This document shows positions 51,075 through 63,060 of a DNA stretch of 64,000 nucleotides, piece by piece; the stretch's first letter is position 1; the number at the start of each line of letters is the position of its first letter. Made by a program: the position numbers and the translations under genes. Location: NCBI GenBank assembly GCA_963931865.1, contig OZ007508.1, positions 15,983,104-16,047,103 on the forward strand, given 5' to 3'. Under the pieces are notes generated by a model. It was not told the origin of the DNA and did no database searches. It worked only from the letters and a program-made list of their open reading frames with translations. Source of the DNA: Axinella damicornis. Taxonomy: Eukaryota > Porifera > Demospongiae > Axinellida > Axinellidae.

Positions 51075-53836
51075 CTAGCAGAAAAGAAGTTCAACCATTT
51101 TGCTGTGTCTGCACATCTTTTCTTGGCCACCTAGTACAATCAAACGTCCCTTCGACAGTACAACACATGTGGCCTGACTTCTTGCAGTGGGCATGTTTCC
51201 GACAAACAGCCATTTCTCAAGTGACGGTGAGTAGATGAACAAGGCGGGGCTTAATGACCGTGTGGATGGACTGTCGGTGCCTCCAACTGACATGAGGTAG
51301 TTTCCAAAAGGGACAGCAGTGGAAAGGTAGAGGGGGGAGTTAGGAAGCACACTCCAGCGGTTGGTAGCCACCTTCTCGTTCAGAGCAAGACTGTACACAC
51401 ACTCTTCTGGGCCACTCTCCCCCCTGGCCGAGTCTGTGAAGTTAGTACCTCCCATCAGGTACCACCGGTCGTCTACGATGCAGGAGGTCATCCCGACGCA
51501 GGGTTTTGGTAGCGGTCGGATCGTACTCCACTGGAATGTGGCACAATCAAACAGCTCTACATTGTACAGCAGTTTCTTAAAGTTCATACCCCCAGCCACC
51601 AGGAGCGACAGCTGGTAGGTCGTTGCGGTGCAGTCTTGCCTAGGTGTTGGCATTGCGGGAAACAGGGATGTTGTCCAGCCCTGCTGCTCTCTGTCCCACA
51701 CAGTGAGCTGGTTGGTGGATGCTTTCTTCCCAACGTCCATTCCTCCCACAAGGGTGAGGCTCTTGTTCACCTCGGCCATGGCAAAGAAGGCAACAGGGCC
51801 TGGTGGCAGGGGTGTCCACTTACGCACTAGCCCATTGATGTCATACTCGTGTACCACACAGTCGGTCACCTGGTCCTTTGCATCACCCCCGCCAATGTAC
51901 AGTTTGTCCTCCAGTAAGAGGCCTCGTGCACCAAACATTCCAGCAGGCATGGGTGCATCGCGTTTCCATACGAACGCAGACTGTGTAGCAAGCAGGCCTG
52001 CAGATTTTGGCCGATCCTACCAGTTACGATTGTTGTGCATGCATCAGTTTGGGAAACAGACAAATTTGTTAGTGAAAATCGTTGCAAAATTTTGGTAAAG
52101 TTTGGATTCATAAACACAGCAACATCCTTTTTGTGCCATACAAAGGTAAACAGCTAACACACCTTAGGGGATCGTTGTCCAGGAAGGGAGGGTGGAAGCA
52201 GGAGGCTTTGGAGGGAGCCAGCAAGCTGCTTCTCCAGTGACCCGATCTTCCCTCTCATGTGCGACATCTGATTTTCCTTCGTCTCCAGTTGCAGGCTAAT
52301 GGTTTGAAGTTGGTCCTTGTTTGCAGCCAGCTGTACGCCCTTTGCCTCCAGCTGGTTGCGGTTGCTTTCAAGTACCTGACAGTATAAAGGGATACACACA
52401 TACATACACTGTGAAAACAGGTGAAATCCATTAGGAAATAGTAAGGAGAATTGCTCCAAACTCCTATAGAAGTAGTAGCCTCATACCCAGGCCCACATGC
52501 GGAACGCGGAAGAGGGCCTGGCAAAATTCCTGTATGTGCACAGTCAGCATAACTGCGTAAGCGATTACATTCCTTACTTTGATGCATTTGAAATAATGTG
52601 GAAGGTAGCTGTTGGTGATGGCTAAGTAGAAAGTCCTTGCCAAGGAGCGACCAGAGGTGACTCTTGAAGGCTAGAACAGTGGTTTTATCGAACACGGCTA
52701 CACTTTTCACGGGGTAAAGAATGTAATTACTACGCAATAATTGGCAATGGACGAACGTGATTTGCCTACCCGAAATCAAGACTGCTGAGCTCAGCACATA
52801 CGGGAATTTTGCCAGACCCACTTCCACGTTTCGCATGTGGGCCTGGGAACGAGGCTATAGAAGTAGACATCCATGCACTACAGAGGTAGCAGCTGACCTG
52901 AAGCAGGTCAAGGTAGGAAGTCGTGGGCAGTGGGTGCTTCTTCTGGAGCATCTCCAGTGTGGTGACCACTTTGGGGATCTCGGGACGGAGGGTGGAGTCG
53001 TTCTGCAGGCACTGCAGTGCAATGGGGAGGAGACAGTGATCATGTCTGATCAGGTTGAGGTACGGCTCTCTGCGTGCTGCCTCAGACACTGGTACTAGCT
53101 TCCCTCCCTCCACACGTGTGGCCTCACTGGGGATGGGCCACTGCTGGGACACCAGGTGGATGGTGAGCACGCCAAACGAAAAGGAATCAATTTTTGTGTT
53201 ATAACTCGGGTTTGCTGCAAGTGCTTCGGGTGGCATGTATGCAGCAGTTCCTGGGGCCTGGGTGAGGCACATGGACGCTCTTGGGCTGAGATCAAGAATC
53301 CGGGCCACGCCAAGGTCGGCAATCTTGGCCACCATGTTAGAGGTTAGGAGTACGTTGTTTGCGGTCAGGTCGCGGTGGATGATGGGAGGGGAGTGGCCGT
53401 GCAGGTAGGCCAGGCCTAGCGCTATGTTGTGCAGCATCGAGATCTGCAGAAAGAGCGGAATCTGCGGGCGGCTCTGCACGCACGCCGCCAAACTAGTGGG
53501 TAGGTACTCCATCACGATAACAGGCGACCCCGACCCGTTTCCCTCTTCGATATACACTCCCAGGAACTGCACGATGAAGGGGTGTCGCAGGTTACTCATC
53601 AGGTGGCATTCGCGTTCAAATTTGGCCAGCGTTGTTGTGTTAGCATCCTTCCCACCCAGCTGCAGCGGAAGGTCGTGCAGCTTTTTGGCTGCGCACAACG
53701 TGCCCCACCGCTTCACCTTACGGACGGACCCGTAGGCGCCTTTCCCGATCTCCTCTTCCGTCTCCACGATTCCGTCCAGGAGAAAGGGTTGCAGCGAACC
53801 GTTGAGAGCGTTCCCGCTTCCGGAGCGCCTCGCCAT
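51075..53836 (-). CDS. Protein kinase - coiled coil - Kelch repeat protein
   Basis: Three exons: 52898-53836, 52163-52375, 51075-52016; 697 aa. Exon 1 is a complete TKL/TK-like kinase domain: GKGAYGSV loop (about residues 31-38), ATP lysine in AAKKL, ERECHLMSNLRHPFIVQFLG, catalytic HRDLTANN, activation DLG in place of DFG (KIADLGVAR), and APGTAAYMPPEAL. Exon 2 is a Gln/Leu-rich coiled coil of about 70 aa. Exon 3 has about five to six Kelch blades (LYIGGGD, LTLVGGMD, LLVAGGMN, WYLMGGTN, LMSVGGTD, LIVLGGQE). There is no signal peptide or membrane span, so it is probably a cytosolic signalling protein; substrate unknown. Such kinase-Kelch fusions are, to my knowledge, expanded in sponges. Exon boundaries coincide with domain boundaries. 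Confidence 0.88.
52476..52857. mobile_element. 382-bp TAGYCTCG-family element
   Basis: Longest element of the family with a clean duplication: ends TAGCCTCATACCCAGGCCCA and TGGGCCTGGGAACGAGGCTA, flanked by the perfect 9-bp repeat TAGAAGTAG. It lies in intron 1 of the kinase-Kelch gene. The interior is non-coding. Confidence 0.85.
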
Positions 53837-54296
53837 AGACCCGATCTTTTCACGAACAGGGTTGTTTTGTGTATTTATATTTCAAACCCGTACATTTCCG
53901 TAATCTAGTACTAAATTGGAGTAATTTCGGTTTCCATAAAAACACAGGTTAAAAATTAAATTACAGTTAAACATTCAGCAAACTAATTAGAACTCATAGT
54001 TCAACTAGAAAAATAAAATCTACTTTCTAATAATTATGCTGTGCATTCATGCATCAGGTGGCAGCTGATAGAGCCTGTAGGAAAATTAAAGAACACATAA
54101 ATTCAAAGGTGACCAGAAAGAAAGATGACCTTATAGGTATGAATATTGCAGCAGATTCACAACTATGTGTTGATACCACCTACAGTGCGGAACTATACAC
54201 GAACAGCCTTGGAATTCAAGTGGCTATGGATATCTATAGCATATTCATCAAACGTGAGGTCAGAAATTATGGAGCTAAGTGGGAAAAATACAACAC
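53837..54296. other. AT-rich gap between P-Rex and kinase-Kelch genes
   Basis: 460 bp between a stop and a start on the same strand; the presumed kinase-Kelch promoter lies here. No motif recognised. Confidence 0.5.
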
Positions 54297-57200
54297 TCAC
54301 TTCGGTGGCTGCTTTGGGAGGGCAATGGTGATGTCAGCCTTATTCTTCCTCACAATGTACGAAAAGCTCCCTTTTCTTCGGAGAGTGTTGAGGGCAGAGC
54401 GAAAGTTCCTCACAGGCAAACCATGGCACCGGGACAGGACCATTACATGCTCCAGACTTGTAGCCAGGCCTGACCGGAAGACCCCTGAGTTGCAGAGGTT
54501 GATCCGTAGAGCCCCGATGCGTGTTGTCAACTCAGCGGCAATTGTGAGTAGCCCCACTCCTGGTCGCAAGGGTTCCCGGATGGCCACCTCAAGTTGCTGC
54601 ACTAGTGTGTCCATTGCGTTCAGAGGCTGTGAGATCTGGTGAATGGCCAACAGCATGGCATCATTGTCCTCGGGTAGCTGGGAGCGGTCAAGGCGGAAGG
54701 CCCGCAGGGAACGGTAATAGTCCTTCAGCACAAGGAGGGAGGCATTGTTCAACTCTCTCTCTTGGGAGTAAGCATCTGAGCCCTCCTCCAGGTCCATCAC
54801 ACCTGGATGAGTAAACAATATGCAGTAGTTTACATAGTACCACACCCTCCTGTTTGTATAGCAGAGTGTGTGGGAGAGAGGGTTAGACTTGCTATAGCCT
54901 GTTCACTCACTCTTGTTGAAGAGGACAGGGTGCATCTTGATCCCCATGGTGGAGTGCATTGGCTCAGGTAGTGCGCTGAACACCACAGGGGGGAGCAGGA
55001 ACGTCACATGCAGCTCACTGCGGTCCCCCTCCACAGACACCTGAGGTAGCTGAGCTGGGTAGAGTAGCAGCAGATATAATACAGTGCTATAATTGCACTA
55101 GTCTCGTGCCCAGACCCCTCAGAAGAGGGTCTGGGAACGAGACTGTAATTGCACCTGCATTCAGCCAGGAAGAGTGGAATCACACCATCTAAGCCTCGTA
55201 ATAATTCACACTTCTTTGGTTCTTTTGCTATTGATCACACTACAATACATCAGCTGCTTGTGTCTATTGATCTCTAGCTGAGGAAGGGGTGAACACCGAA
55301 AGACAATATGGAGTTGCACTCACCATTCAGTGGCAGCTTGGCACTGGTATCTGCAGCCACGTGTAGCCTCACATTCCTCAACCTTTGTGCGGTGTGGAAG
55401 AGATCCCATAGTGCGGAGAGTTCGGACGTCTGCATGGTGCATGTGAAGAACACACATCACATGGAATAAAGATAGCTGGGATGTAGCCTCGTAGACCCCC
55501 GCCCAGGCCTATTGAGGGGCCTGAGAACGAGGCTAGCTGGATGCACAAGTTAGTGACATTGTCCTGGAGTATGGCTATTCAGAGTTGAGTCTCTGACTTT
55601 CTCCAGTGGGCCATGACGACAGCCCTGGCTTTCGAAATCAACTACCAAAGCGTAAAATGAGAGAAGTGATTACAGATCTGCGTCACCTGCTGGACCATCA
55701 TGGTAGATTGCAGGTGGACAAGTACCCCTCTCTGTGCCACCAGACGCAGCCACTGCTGGCTGTTGGCCTCGGCGTCCCCAGATTCACACTCGACAGCTGG
55801 ATTGAGTTGACCCCCGGCTGCTGCCATCAGGTGGTGGGCAAATGCTGTGACCACCGCTGTCAGGCACTGCATGAACAGCTTATCAGTGGACTGTACCAAG
55901 TCAACGTCTGTAAGGAAGTGTGGTGTTCAGATTACAGAGAAGCTATACCTGCTCAGTCTGCCGTCTATTGCATACGATGGTGAAACAGCATTGCACGCAT
56001 TATCATGTTACGGGAATGGGCTTACTGTCACACAGGGTGAGGGAGACAAGGACATGGAGTGTTAGATCTAGGGGAAGAGAGGTGTAATGGTAAACAGAGT
56101 GAGTGTGTGTGTGTGGGGGGGGGGGGGGGGGGGGGGGGGGGTGCAGATTTACCATGCACATAGGTCTTGGCAGCTTCCATAAGAACTTCAATTGCTTTGA
56201 CCAGTGGTTCTCCAAGTTCTTTCGCATGCAGTTTGATGTCTTCACACAGAACCTTGAGCTTCTGCTTGCACTCTGAGATTGTGTCTAAATGGTGCATATG
56301 TACGATGACTGCATGAGCTAGTAACTACTAGTCTAGGGAGAGAGAAGAGCAGGAGGGAAGGAAGTGGATGGTCATAATTACCATGCGCAGGCTTTGGTAT
56401 GAAGGGGGCAGTCTCCTCTACCACACTCAGCAGCAGCTGGTCGTCAAGGTACTCCACGAGTGAATACACCTGGGGCCAAATACATACAACACATAGCTAT
56501 CCCATAGCATTTGCCCTCTCTATGCAGTCTGTGTCTCTCTCTACCTTTCGCACAAACCCCTCGACCATGAGTTTGATCACTGGCTCAGGGTTGCTGACAG
56601 AGACGAGCCTCTGTCGGTGGTTGTGTCGCCGCAGGACAGGGGACGAGGAGGGAGTGAGGTCATCTACATTGGGGTTAATGTGAGGATGGACGCCAAGGGA
56701 ATCATTGAAGTCAGTGTGGGCCACTGCTGGTTTCTCCAGAGCTGACACCATCCTAATAAGGCAGTGAGACAGTACATTGGAACTCCACTGACTAGTTTGC
56801 AGTACTGAGGTTTCAGGTTACTTGTCCAAGTTCCAGTTCAGATTTTGGCACCAGGACACTGATGAGAGAGTGTGCTGTGTGCGCCTTTGCCGTCTACATG
56901 GTGTAGGCGTCCTGCTTGTGAACATGTACACTACACGAACTTGCAGTAATTTGTAATTCCTGACTTAGACTCCAAGTACGAACGTCCTGTCCTTTCTGAG
57001 GCCATACTTATGCGCATGTGCCAATTTTTTTGAATGGCTCTTGGACAAGCAACCTGAAACCAATAGCTATTCAAAATTTAACTCACTCTGAGATGACATC
57101 ATTGTCCTTGCGCAGTTCATGTAGCCGGCTCTGCAGCTCATGGCAAAGGTACCGCCTCGTGTTGGCATCTTTCAGTCCCTCACGCTCCACGTTCTGGAGA

Positions 57201-57371
57201 CAGGAAGACAACTGATGCCATAATTCCTCCATTGCTGGGGAATCATAGCAGAGATGCTTACATTGAATGTCTTGTTCATGATAGAGGGGGCAGCCATTGT
57301 ACTGATGGAATATCTGGTGTAGGCTGTGGACAGGGGAGGAGGGGGGCTGGGGGGCCCGGAGCCATCTGCTG

Positions 57372-57414
<43 letters not shown>

Positions 57415-60400
57415 GAAGGGGGACAGTCTCATAATATTATGTTTATGCCGACTGTGTATCAGTAGAAATCATAGCAGTTTATGTGAGCATTGTTAGCCCT
57501 GCATACACAATGTGAGTAGCCATACAGTGGATTGCACTTCCGTCTGAACCTTTGCGGATTCCGTGACCGTGCTAAAAGTTAGTGGCAAGAACTTCCTGTG
57601 GGTGTAGCTTCACGGAAATGACACGGTGGAACAAGCTGGAGTCCGGAAGTTGCGGGCACTTTGCGTGAGCGTCATACTTGCAGAACACAGTTTCCATACT
57701 GAATACGTAAATTTTCGAACAGAAGTGCAATCCGCTGTACTAAAGCCTAACAGTCACTGCCCTGGTGATATACATGGCAGCTGTACATATATTACACAGC
57801 CCACTCATTACCATCATCTGGCAAGGTAGGGGAAGAGGGGAGGGGACACCCAGCAACCACATCCAGTGTGCTGGTGTGCAGGTTGGTGGGACACGCCTCC
57901 AGCGCAGCAGAGTGCGGGGTACCGTGTGGCTTGTATGACGGCCAGCGTGGGCTAGTGAGAACGGCAGACGCCTGCAGGAACACACAGATGCATCAATGAA
58001 CATTATATGTTCAACGTCTTGAGCTGTGCAGTAGGTCCTCACTCTCTTGTAGCTGGTGGCTAGGGTCTTGAGCTCAGTGACATAGTCCACCATCCTTGTC
58101 TCCTTGACACTGCTTTTGGAGATGTGGGTACAGATCTGCTCGGCCTCAGATGCGTACAGCTTCAGTAGCTGGAGAGACAAGTACAAGTGGTAATATATGT
58201 GTTCAGCATCAGATGCGTACGCGTACAGCTTCAGTAGCTGGAGAGGCAGGTACAACCGGTAACACTACCCTGCACTAAGAATTAAGCAACTTGTTGTACA
58301 CCACTGCAGGCAATTCAACTGTGACTAACCTGTGCAGGTAGACTGAAGGTGTACGGGGATTCAAGAGCTCTCTCAACCACGTTAATGGGTGTGTCCTCGC
58401 TGCTGTCATACCTGAAGATAGACACCTGTTCCAGTGAGGGAAAGCCGAGTTTGAGCGTCACACTGGCTCCCTTCTCCTGATGGGAGGTCTTGGAGAGTGA
58501 TCCCTTTACAGCAACTACCACGGCATCATGGCTGGACCTCATGACATCTTCCTGTCCCACACGCAGAATGCAGCAGCCGGGCAGGAGGCCCGCCTCAGCC
58601 GCAGCCGAACCTATGGGGCACAAAAACATTAGGTTATCACTGCCTCTTGAGAGGGAGCCTTGAAGATAATGACTCTGCCGTCAGGCTCAGTTGCTGCCGT
58701 CTACGTTACAACGGTGAAGTACCTCTGTCAATGCTGTGTATGACCACTGGGGCACTCCCCTTGATGTTGAAACCCAGTCCAGCTGCAGAGGGTACCAAGG
58801 TGCAGAACACTGAGCTGTTCTTGACCACAGTGAGATGGATGGGGGGAGCAACTTGAAGGTTGTCCTGCGGTGGGGACAGGGCCTCCAGCAGCTCACTGGA
58901 TGGTGACCCCTGCCAAATGAAGTGGCCATTAACAGCGACCACTGTCTGGCCAGCACACACTCCACATAGCTGTGTAGGGGAGGGAGAACTGCTATAACTA
59001 GGAAGGTTGTAACAAAGAACAGTCATTAGAGATTTCACCTGGGCTTCCGGTGAGGCGAACTTTATAGTTAGAGGAGCGCTATCACTGAGCTGCACCCCAT
59101 AGCCACGCTTGTCACCCAAGAATGGCACCTGAGAAGAAGGAGAATGGAGTGAAGGGAGAATATTCCCAGTCCTTCAGGTAGCTGAGTCTCACAGTAATGG
59201 TGAGACAGCTCAGGACTTGGCTGGAGGCAAACTCCATTCTGGTAATGGCTGTTGGCCTCCTATCCTTCTCCTTTGCTCTTTCATGGGCGTCATCTGCTGT
59301 GAACCGGTAACAGGTGGCAATGTCCTTGAAATTCTGGTCATCAGTGGCTGGGAATGAGGCGGAGAACTAAATCAGGGATCAGTTACCAAAGTCAGTCTTA
59401 AAATCGTATATCAACCACAAGAATTGCATTGAAAACACGTCTGTTAGGAGTTGCACTCTTTGAAAACAGCCCTTGACCTTCATTGAATGAATGAATGAAG
59501 GAATGAAGAATGACTGTAGTTGCTATGGGGTTTGAAATAGCAAACAGCAGTTGGAAGGTCTTTATGGATGGGATCCGGGTTAGTTATGACAAGTGAATGG
59601 AATGCAGGGAATTCCATGTACTCCACCGCAGCTTAGAGAGGTTTGAGATCCACAGAGTGGTCATAGACTGCCCTACCAGTGTTTGTACTGACATAGAACT
59701 TCGACAAACTATTTATGGTGCCTCTTCTCTCTTTATAGCCGATGAAGACTGTACCTGATGAAGCCAGTGTTGCTGACGAAGCCAGTCTACTAGCCAATCT
59801 ACAAGGTGACAACTAGCAATCTGTGAAGCCAATCTACAAGGTGACTCAGTTCTCATTAGTATTACTTGCTAAATTCAGTTTCAAGGATACTTCATACTGA
59901 AAATTACTGACATACCTACTAGGCCCCACTGTAATCACAGATGGCAGCTTGAAGGGATCCCACTAAGGGCAAAGCTTCGATTTCTGTGGAGGGGATTTTC
60001 TCCCCCCGACAATTGTGACTGGAGCTCAGCACAAAATGCACAAACAATGCAGACTGTATAGGCCACGTAGACCTTCTTCACCTGCTCAAACAATACTGTG
60101 TACTCAGTAGCATTATTCAGTTAAAGATATATGCAGCCAAAATACAAAATATTCTGCATTGCTTGTGCAATTTGTGCTACTTCACGTAGCAATGAGCCTC
60201 TACTTGAACTTCTAAAACTGTTGGTACACATCTGAAGCTAGAATAAACAAAGCAGTCTTGTGCTGTGCTGGCAGAATGGTTTTGCACTCTAGAGGCAAGG
60301 CCTGAACACCCTACAGTGTACTCTTATGTAGCCTCATTCCCATGGCGGCCAGGGAACGAGGCTAACTCATATTGTAATCAATGCTGAACATGAGCAGAGC

Positions 60401-62901
60401 TCTCTACACAGCTGGCGCACAAACCATGTCTCAGTATGCCTGTGGCATAAAGGTCTTGTCCTAGCATTACACCTTCCTCCCTGGTAGAGATGTCCCCCTC
60501 CGTCTGCAGCCAGTCCAACAGCCGCTGCGCATGGATCACACCTCTCATGGTTCGCAGCCCGACCCTTTGCTCCCTGCAGGGAGAGGAACTACACTCACAA
60601 GAGACTGAGGAGAACTTAAACACCACCCAACTGTAACTGACTTGATCAGGGGGTCAAAGAGGCCGTGCAGTCTGCAGTATATCCTTAGGCCCTGGGGTAG
60701 GAGCAGACAGAGTGAAACATGGAAACTCGTCTCGTTCCCAGACCCAAACAACCCCAGCAAAGATCGCTTCCTGCTGGTATTACTCGGGTGACACTGCAAG
60801 TGATCCTTGCTGGGTATGGGAATGAGACTAACTGGAAACACAGGTAGACCAACTCACCCTGGCCAGGAGGTCACTGCCCTCGTACTTCACTCGGAATGTA
60901 CCATCGTCGTAGCGGAAGCGGTAGAGTAGTTCACCCTTTTTGAACTGGTGCTTGTCGTTGACTAAACAATAGTGAGCAATGCTTGGGTTAGTCCAGTCAG
61001 TATTTACATACCTTCGGCCACTGTTTACCACTGCCCCACCACAACACTCAATTGCACACCAATAACATTCTTCACATAAGAAGCATCCACTTACCATGGT
61101 GAATGAGGCCATTCTCCAGCAGTGCCTGCCCCAGGAACACAGCCTCTTCCACCTTATCTCCCTCCCCATGCTCTAGCAGCCATGTCACCAGCTCCTCTCC
61201 ACTGAAACACTTGGCGTAGGTTCGCAACCTGGGCTTGTGGTCGCGTATCAGCTGCCCCTCTCGTTTTGCCAATTGGTACAACTTCTCCCCTTTATTCAGG
61301 ACAAGGCTGCGGGTGTCCTGTGCGATGCCAGCTGCAAGTCCTGGTAGGGAAGGAGAAACAACCCTGAGAAAACTATAAACATTTGTGCACATCTGCTGGT
61401 ATACTAAAAGCCAAACATTTGGGCAAATGGTAATCCTACTGACGTTTTCTTTTCTCCTTCTCTCTCCGAATGGCTTCCATCCACTGCTGTTTGTCCTCAG
61501 CGCTTCTAGCAATCAATACAAACCACTTGTTTTTCGATACGTTGTGCACCTTCCAGCCGTTCGTAACAGAGATTCCATTTGTGTGGTAGTCAGCTGAAGG
61601 GGGACAGTACAGTAAAGGGCATTCATTCTATCCAGAGGTGTGCAGGGAATATTCGATCACTTACCAGTGCCATCCTCAATGTTCTCAATGTCCAGACTTT
61701 CAACTGGCACCCTCCCTCGAAACAACAGGCTCTTACTCCGTGACCTGTTGAGGGTTAACAATGACACTAATTATTCAAGGAAGCCACCCGTCTCCAATGT
61801 CAGCTCACAGCAATGCCTTCTTGCAGTAGACAAGTAGATTGTCAAAGAGGAAGAACATTCGCTCCTGTGTGTTGCCGGCAGAAATCTTAATGAGGGGTCC
61901 CTCTTTTATGAGCTCATTGCATGTGTCCACCACATTGGAGCCCTCCCAGCCCTCCATAGTGGCCTGCAAGTCTGCAATGGCTTCCAGTTTCTCTACACGG
62001 CGTTTAGCTTCATTGATCACGGAGCAGGCTTCGCGCATCATGGTGAGGGCCTCTGTGGTGGAGCTGCGGTCAGGGTGGCCTTGCGGAGTGTATTTATCCA
62101 ACTCCTGAAAAATAGAGGACGGAGATGAGTCTAGAGGGTACATAAGCACAGCAAGCAACTCACCCTAAAAAGTAGTGGGTACTTGCACACGCGCTGGATG
62201 GGCTTGAACAGGTAGGAGTCAATGGAACGGTCCCCCTTTCCTCCTAGCAACATACATCCCTGTACAGAATATAATGCATGTACATGAACAAATATAGTGT
62301 GCTCCCTACAGCACATACAATGGCAAAGTAGGTTACTCACCACGAAGAAGGCTTTGAATGCCGGTTGCTCCTCCAACTCGTACAACAGCTTTTGGGAGTG
62401 TTCATTGTTCTCCCCATACTGCTTGTATACATTGAACCGCTCTTTCTGTGGCGGGAGAGGGAGGCACAAATTATCATCATGGATGCATGTACGGGCACAC
62501 AGCAGTGGATGTGATCTCACGTGTTTGAGGTAGCACTGGGCAATGGTGGCATCAGAGGAGGCCCCTGCACCCATGCAAGACTCCAGGTCAGCGATCAGCT
62601 GTCGATGCAGGGCAAGGATGTCCTCAATGTTGCAGAACAACGTTTGAATGATCTTTGCAGAGAAACTGTTATCATGCTGACCCTTCTGACGAGCTTTCTC
62701 CAGCAAGTACTGGGAACAGAGAATCATTTGTACACCATCATGACACTGCTAAAATTATATGAAGCTGCCCCGCCCGGCTTGAACCATATCTACGCCTGAA
62801 CGTACGGTGACTGTGAACTCCAAGTTTTCGGTGTAGTCTCGCTCTGTGTCGTAGATTTCTTTGACGACAAGCAAACGAAAGCGCTTTTGCTTATCAGCCA
62901 T
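54297..62901 (-). CDS. PREX1: P-Rex, PIP3-dependent Rac exchange factor
   Basis: Rac GEF activated by PIP3 and G-beta-gamma. Twenty-six exons, each checked for phase, from 62806-62901 to 54297-54802; 1412 aa against about 1600-1660 in vertebrate P-Rex1/2. Order: DH domain ([51 protein letters not shown]), PH domain ([42 protein letters not shown]), DEP1 ([43 protein letters not shown]), DEP2 ([22 protein letters not shown]), two PDZ domains, and a long phosphatase-like C-terminal part with [22 protein letters not shown] and [19 protein letters not shown]. Vertebrate P-Rex1 and P-Rex2 cannot be separated here; the symbol is nominal. Confidence 0.95.
55099..55145. mobile_element. Hairpin MITE, TAGYCTCG family
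   Basis: 47-bp element in a PREX intron flanked by the perfect 9-bp repeat TAATTGCAC. Confidence 0.86.
55484..55535. mobile_element. Hairpin MITE, TAGYCTCG family
   Basis: Ends TAGCCTCGTAGAC and GAACGAGGCTA in a PREX intron; flanks AGCTGGGATG and GCTGGATG differ by one inserted G. Confidence 0.7.
56114..56141. repeat. Poly-G tract in PREX intron
   Basis: About 27 G; on the transcript, poly-C about a dozen bases after the donor at 56152. Confidence 0.8.
57374..57413. repeat. Poly-G tract forming a PREX 3' splice site
   Basis: About 38 G; on the transcript, a poly-C tract ending CCTCCCAG directly at the acceptor of the exon encoding ADGSGPP. Confidence 0.8.
58138..58254. repeat. Partial PREX exon duplicated in its intron
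   Basis: 58138-58188 (start of the exon encoding [11 protein letters not shown] plus its acceptor) is repeated at about 58195-58254 with a CGTACG insertion (AGATGCGTACGCGTACAGCT). Confidence 0.8.
59348..60424. other. Long PREX intron
   Basis: 1.08 kb. A phrase containing AGCCAATCTACAAGGTGAC occurs twice (near 59795 and 59826), and a MITE sits at 60329-60364. No coding content recognised. Confidence 0.6.
60329..60364. mobile_element. Hairpin MITE, TAGYCTCG family
   Basis: Ends TAGCCTCATTCCCATGG and GGGAACGAGGCTA; flanks ACTCTTATG and ACTCATATT match at 7 of 9. Confidence 0.66.
60727..60830. mobile_element. TAGYCTCG-family element, diverged ends
   Basis: CGTCTCGTTCCCAGACCC at the left and GGGAATGAGACTA at the right in a PREX intron; flanks share TGGAAAC. 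Confidence 0.62.
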
Positions 62902-63060
62902 CCCGCAGCTGATGCACGCCCTCGATCGACCTCATAGAAATGATGATGTGTTATTACACTTCAGTAACGCAATAACTAAATTCATAATGCGCCAAAAATA
63001 ATACATAATTATACAAACACTGTTCTAATACATGTACATGACTGTGCAAACACAGTTCTA
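62902..63060. promoter_or_regulatory. Short gap upstream of P-Rex
   Basis: 159 bp between the stop of the upstream gene (63061) and the P-Rex ATG on the same strand; any P-Rex promoter or 5' UTR must overlap it. No motif recognised. Confidence 0.4.

Noticed and set aside
54271..54297. Extra P-Rex exon after a GTGAGT just before the stop
   Set aside because: The implied intron would be about 26 nt, too short to splice; the stop after KQPPK is accepted as the end.
54049..54642. 197-codon plus ORF
   Set aside because: Antisense to the last P-Rex exon, which has strong family similarity; no own homologue.
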